Origin: a virus
Length of the DNA stretch: 43,775 bases
IMG/VR virus record: IMGVR_UViG_3300021373_001340
Location: 1 to 43,775 of that record
Reading direction: 5' to 3' (one strand)
Under the pieces are notes generated by a model, which made no database searches, was not told the DNA's origin, and saw only the letters and a program-made list of their open reading frames with translations. Position numbers and translations under genes: made by a program. Below are positions 40,154 through 43,775 of this stretch, in pieces. The number at the start of each line of letters is the position of its first letter. The stretch's first letter is position 1.

Positions 40154-40595
40154 AACAAATAAACAAAAAAAGAGAAGTGTTTACAAAGGTGACGGTTACT
40201 ATAGGAAAATATGGCACTTTGTAGATACAATATGGCTAGACGAACATGTAAAAATGCTTAAAAGTATTGTTCCTGACTATGTTGTATACCACGGACACAA
40301 CAACGAGTGCATGTGGTTAGACACAAGAGAAATAGAAGGAGTTCCTGCAAGTACACTAGAACACACACCTGAATTTATAGAAAAAGTATATAATTTTTGT
40401 TTAGAAAATATTGAGCAAACTTTACCATATGTGCATGGCGATTGGGTATTAAGTAATATAATTGTTAACGGTGATGACATGTATATGATTGATTGGGATA
40501 ATTGTAATGTATATCCTAAACATATGGTTATAGAAAAAATGCAAAAAGATTTACGTAGTGCATTTGGAGATAAATTTGACCCCTCAAAGTTTTAG
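40140..40595 (+). CDS. APH/choline-kinase-like small kinase
   Basis: The 151 residues contain PYVHGDWVLSNIIVNGDDMY (H99, D101, N106) followed by MIDWDN (D118, D120), the catalytic and metal-binding sites of aminoglycoside phosphotransferase-like kinases. The N-lobe is very short, but a possible ATP Lys lies in RSVYKGDGYYRKIW. The family phosphorylates small molecules or sugars. The fold is reduced by about half relative to typical APH enzymes. It lies between a radical SAM gene and the beta-propeller genes and is coupled to both. Confidence 0.72.
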   Translation: MDLIKTNKQKKRSVYKGDGYYRKIWHFVDTIWLDEHVKMLKSIVPDYVVYHGHNNECMWLDTREIEGVPASTLEHTPEFIEKVYNFCLENIEQTLPYVHGDWVLSNIIVNGDDMYMIDWDNCNVYPKHMVIEKMQKDLRSAFGDKFDPSKF

Positions 40596-41793
40596 TTATC
40601 CTATAGTTGGAAATAACAATATGATTTATTGTGCGCCATACGGCCTTACTGAATCTGTTGACTATATGATTAAGTACAATCCAAATAATCACTTAATTAC
40701 TAAGATACCATTAGAAGTTGATTCAAGTACCGAAAAGTGGCAAAAAGGAATTGTACATAAAAACAAAATTTATTTCCTACCATATAACGAAAGCAATATA
40801 TTAGTTTTAGATACTGACAATGATAGTATAGAATACTTAAATTTAAAAAAGAAAGGGCAAGGAAAATATATTCAAGGTCACATATATGGTGGACACATTA
40901 TAGCGTTACCTTACGGTGAACACGAACCATTTAATTATGCATTAGATATTGACATGCGTACTAATAACGTAACTACTATACACTTAGAATTGCCTGACGA
41001 AACAAAAAGATGGCATACTACACAGATGTTAAATGGTGTAATCTACGGATTACCTCGAGGAGAAAACTTAGGAAATACATTTAATTTAAGAATAGAATAC
41101 GACTGCTTTGATCGATCATATAAATTAATAGATATGTCGCCTATTCTATATGATTATAAAAATGAAAGACATGCTAATAAAAAATGGACAACACTTGCTA
41201 AAGCAAATGGTAAATTGTATGCAGCACCATATTGCGAACATAAAGACTTTGATCTTCTTGCAATTAGAAAACAAGGTTGGGAATATATACACACCAAACA
41301 AACAGGTACTAGCAGAAAATACTTTTCACACACTGTAACAAAAAATGGTAAAATATTTTTTCCACCAGCAGGACACGACGAAGACTGGAGTGAAATGCTT
41401 GTTATAAACAGTATAACAGATGAATGGTATGTTAAAGATTTAGGAATTGGCAAAGAAAGTAAAAAATACTTTGCCGGAGTTGAAAACAGTAAAGGAAAAC
41501 TATACTATATTCCTAGAGGAGGATGTGTTTGTGAGCCAGAGGATACTTGGAAAAGTCAAGGCGATTTAGCAGAAATATTAGTTATCGATACAAACACCGA
41601 AGAGCATTATACTATAGACGTAAGTGAATATTTTACAGACAACACTACTATTGAAAAGTATAATCAATGTGTAATTATTAACGATATAATATATGCATTT
41701 CCATATGGTGAAAGTGACAGTTTTCAAACTGTACTAGTATTTGATACAATCAAGGAACAAGTTATAAAGACTTTTGATTTAAACAATGTATAA
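40576..41793 (+). CDS. Eight-repeat beta-propeller-like protein
   Basis: A TTG at 40576 is preferred since GGAG lies six bases upstream; a GTG at 40558 in the same frame is the alternative. The protein shows eight repeats of the form hydrophobic-Tyr-x-x-Pro-Tyr/Arg-Gly-Glu: IYCAPYG, IYFLPYN, IIALPYG, IYGLPRG, LYAAPYC, IFFPPAG, LYYIPRG and IYAFPYG, spaced about 45-60 residues, each followed by a DTDN-type turn. This is the Kelch-like propeller pattern. No catalytic residue is seen. It probably binds a ligand or a partner enzyme. It overlaps the second propeller gene by eight bases. Confidence 0.7.
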   Translation: MTPQSFSYPIVGNNNMIYCAPYGLTESVDYMIKYNPNNHLITKIPLEVDSSTEKWQKGIVHKNKIYFLPYNESNILVLDTDNDSIEYLNLKKKGQGKYIQGHIYGGHIIALPYGEHEPFNYALDIDMRTNNVTTIHLELPDETKRWHTTQMLNGVIYGLPRGENLGNTFNLRIEYDCFDRSYKLIDMSPILYDYKNERHANKKWTTLAKANGKLYAAPYCEHKDFDLLAIRKQGWEYIHTKQTGTSRKYFSHTVTKNGKIFFPPAGHDEDWSEMLVINSITDEWYVKDLGIGKESKKYFAGVENSKGKLYYIPRGGCVCEPEDTWKSQGDLAEILVIDTNTEEHYTIDVSEYFTDNTTIEKYNQCVIINDIIYAFPYGESDSFQTVLVFDTIKEQVIKTFDLNNV

Positions 41794-42925
41794 AGCATTT
41801 GAAGATTTTTACAAAGAAGAAAGTATAAAGCACCTATTACTTCTTGACTGGAATAATACTTTAACAAGTCCACCCTTTGCTACAGAACAATGTAAAGAGT
41901 ATGCAGATGTTTGGCGTTTAAATAAAGACACTATAACATTAGATCTGCCTCCTGCTACTAGCAAAACTAATGCTCCTATTGTATTAGGCAACGACTTATG
42001 GCTTATACCATACGGTATATACGACGAACTTAATGTTGTGGTACAAATAAAAGACAATGACGTAATATATCACAAATTACCGTTTGCAGGCAAAGGACAA
42101 TTTTACAGCATTGCATCAAACGGTAAGTCTGCTTTTAGTTTTCCTTTGGGTTATGAAGGTACTAACTATGGATTGTATATTAATAACGGCAAGGTTACAG
42201 AACATAAACTACCCTACAAAGGCAAAAAGTTACACATGGGAACTGTGTACTGTAATGGAAAATACTGGAGTATGCCAAGAGGCGATGAACCTGGCTATAA
42301 CAAACTACTGAGCTTTGATGGCAATGAATTTGAAAGTTTTGATTTAGATATAAACAATAACATTACTAGAAAGTTTAGTGATATAATAGTCAAAGATAAT
42401 ATACTGTATAGTTTGCCATTTGGTGAAACACCTGGCATAAACGAAATAGTAGAATTTAATACAACTACTAACAAAGCAACATATTATAACATGAGACTAC
42501 CTTATGACTTTGCTAAAAAATACAATAGTGGCGTATTAGTTAATAATAAAATAATTGCACTACCGTATGGTGACGAATATACTCAAGACAGTAATTGGGG
42601 CATAATATTTGACACTGATACAAAAGAAAGCAAAACTTTTGATATTGGTCTTAACTTTGGTGGCAAATATAGATATCGTTGTGGTGTAGCACTAGACAAC
42701 AAAGCAGTATTTTTTCCATCAGGTACACCTAGTTGTCCTATAATGAGTGTCGACGAAAATGGTAATGCTAAAACTTTGTATCTTACAGATTACCTGCTAG
42801 GTAGACCACATATAAAGAATAATTTAATATGTTGTATGGCATACAGAAAAGCTGATAGTCAACACTTTGTATTAACACTTGATAGTGAATTAAAGTTGTT
42901 GAACAGCAATCAACTCTTTACGTAA
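41786..42925 (+). CDS. Second beta-propeller-like protein, paralogue of the previous
   Basis: The 379 residues have an N-terminal helical segment (FEDFYKEESIKHLLLLDWNN) and then at least six repeats of the same pattern: LWLIPYG, AFSFPLG, YWSMPRG, LYSLPFG, IIALPYG and VFFPSG, plus a degenerate LICCMAY. It is clearly a paralogue of the preceding gene. The 3' end overlaps the opposite radical SAM gene by 36 bases. It may form a pair or a complex with its neighbour; function unknown. Confidence 0.7.
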   Translation: MYKAFEDFYKEESIKHLLLLDWNNTLTSPPFATEQCKEYADVWRLNKDTITLDLPPATSKTNAPIVLGNDLWLIPYGIYDELNVVVQIKDNDVIYHKLPFAGKGQFYSIASNGKSAFSFPLGYEGTNYGLYINNGKVTEHKLPYKGKKLHMGTVYCNGKYWSMPRGDEPGYNKLLSFDGNEFESFDLDINNNITRKFSDIIVKDNILYSLPFGETPGINEIVEFNTTTNKATYYNMRLPYDFAKKYNSGVLVNNKIIALPYGDEYTQDSNWGIIFDTDTKESKTFDIGLNFGGKYRYRCGVALDNKAVFFPSGTPSCPIMSVDENGNAKTLYLTDYLLGRPHIKNNLICCMAYRKADSQHFVLTLDSELKLLNSNQLFT

Positions 42926-43775
42926 ATAGATATCACTTAAACAATAACATTTTTCTTTACCGCATGTAATTGTTTTATCAGGTAAATTATATTTTTCTAA
43001 ATTACCTATCTTGCCACCTTGCTGGCATTCAGCACGGTATATGTCGCCCCACATGTCAATACTAATCATATCTAAACCTGCCCAACAGTTCCAACCTTTG
43101 TGTGCGTTAAGCTCGTTAACTATTAAGTCATTTGCATTAATGTCTTTACCATCTAATAATAGGTCGCCTCTGTGTAATTTTGTGTCATCTAGTTTACGTG
43201 TATAGGGCCAATTGGTTATAATGTTTTGTTGCGACATTGAATATGCACTTACTTCGTTAGTAGGATAGCCTTCAATTTCTTGTTTGTCTAAAATGACTTT
43301 TGGCCATATCATTACATTGTCACTACAATTAAACAAGCGTTCTGCAATATCTAATAGCTCGTCAAAATTATCAGGCAACATCATAAGATTGACAGCAACA
43401 GGGCAAGTCATTACTTTTATAACTTCTATTATATGATCAATATCAGCAAACTCAGGATGATAACTTATAATCATTCCGTCAGTATGTTCTGTTATCTCTG
43501 CGAAGTATTCTACTTTTTGGCTTGCATTAGTTAGAAAACTAAAATACTGGCCTTGTTGTTTTACAAGTTTAGCCATGTCAATAAAATATTTCCAGTAGGT
43601 AGGTTCACCGCCTGAAATCCTATAGCAAATTTGTTTGCCATTAGCGTTAAAGTTTTCTACAAAGTTTTTAACAGTGTCCCACTTTTTATGTCCTGTACTT
43701 CCATCATGTAGTCTACTTGGACAATAGGAACATCGGTAATTGCATTTGTTAGACAGTGTCCAACTAACTAAAAAC
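42890..43775 (-). CDS. Radical SAM protein with C-terminal Cys cluster (5' end outside window)
   Basis: The minus-strand frame is open to the window edge, so the true start lies beyond 43775; the internal ATG at 43576 is not the start. Near the edge it reads SNKCNYRCSYCPSR with the CX3CX2C motif (codons 43744 down to 43721), then ISGGEPTYW for SAM binding (43598-43615). The C-terminus holds WGDIYRAECQQGGKIGN and ITCGKEKCYC, a SPASM-like auxiliary-cluster region. About 295 residues are visible. Such enzymes often modify peptides. It is convergent with the propeller genes. Confidence 0.88.
   Translation of the reverse strand, partial: FLVSWTLSNKCNYRCSYCPSRLHDGSTGHKKWDTVKNFVENFNANGKQICYRISGGEPTYWKYFIDMAKLVKQQGQYFSFLTNASQKVEYFAEITEHTDGMIISYHPEFADIDHIIEVIKVMTCPVAVNLMMLPDNFDELLDIAERLFNCSDNVMIWPKVILDKQEIEGYPTNEVSAYSMSQQNIITNWPYTRKLDDTKLHRGDLLLDGKDINANDLIVNELNAHKGWNCWAGLDMISIDMWGDIYRAECQQGGKIGNLEKYNLPDKTITCGKEKCYCLSDIYLRKELIAVQQL

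Noticed and set aside
42890-43576. A complete 228-residue protein starting at 43576
   Set aside because: The frame continues upstream to the window end and contains the radical SAM motif CNYRCSYC, so the gene is partial.
1-43775. CRISPR arrays, insertion sequences, integrase or attachment sites
   Set aside because: No regularly spaced direct repeats, transposase motifs or integrase genes were seen on either strand.

Overview
The window looks like part of the genome of a T4-like marine myovirus. It is AT-rich, tightly packed and mostly one-stranded. It carries a T4-type family B DNA polymerase (gp43) and a gp45-like sliding clamp, a DsbA-like protein, a FEN/RNase H-type exonuclease, a MoxR ATPase with a DUF2201/VWA partner, tail-fibre-type proteins and T4-style late promoter octamers. 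This set is familiar from cyanophages and SAR11 phages, but nothing here fixes the host. There are no integrase, tRNA, transposase or CRISPR signals. No gene-free stretch exceeds about 105 bases, and the four longest gaps each hold a promoter.

Layout. 1-1.5 kb: the end of one tail-fibre-like gene and a second one with a lectin-like fold. 1.5-7.2 kb: an operon of Lys/Cys-rich proteins with modular tails, some starting with peptides that resemble T4 prohead protease sites; these may be proteins packed inside the capsid. 7.2-12.9 kb: DsbA-like protein, a membrane protein, gp43, small ORFs, a cytidylyltransferase/epimerase pair and the clamp. 12.9-21.2 kb: a 7-deazaguanine DNA modification set (DpdA, a QueD-like candidate, FolE, QueE with a split Cys motif) mixed with a glycosyltransferase, cupin, phosphoribosyltransferase and HIT protein. 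21.2-28.2 kb: exonuclease, MoxR/VWA and conserved small phage proteins. 28.3-29.3 kb: another tail-fibre-type gene.

29.4-43.8 kb is an accessory island with a minus-strand block (32.1-39.05 kb). It encodes six proteins with seven HxD...H domains of the 2-oxoglutarate oxygenase type, a flavin-dependent halogenase-like protein, a minimal acyl-adenylating (ANL) protein, a GNAT-like protein, an SGNH-like protein, a CX5R phosphatase, an APH-like kinase, two radical SAM proteins, a 489-residue orphan and two paralogous beta-propellers. This is an unusual concentration of group-transfer and oxidation chemistry for a phage, and it is the best candidate for an undescribed system. Its substrate (protein, glycan, nucleotide or small molecule) cannot be read from the sequence.

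Regulation. Seven sigma70-type promoters with exactly 17-bp spacers precede the dsbA-like, clamp, QueD-like, folE, exonuclease, moxR and VWA genes. GATAAATA-type late octamers precede the structural and internal-protein operons. Two clear hairpin terminators are visible. Most neighbouring genes overlap by 1-14 bases, which suggests translational coupling.
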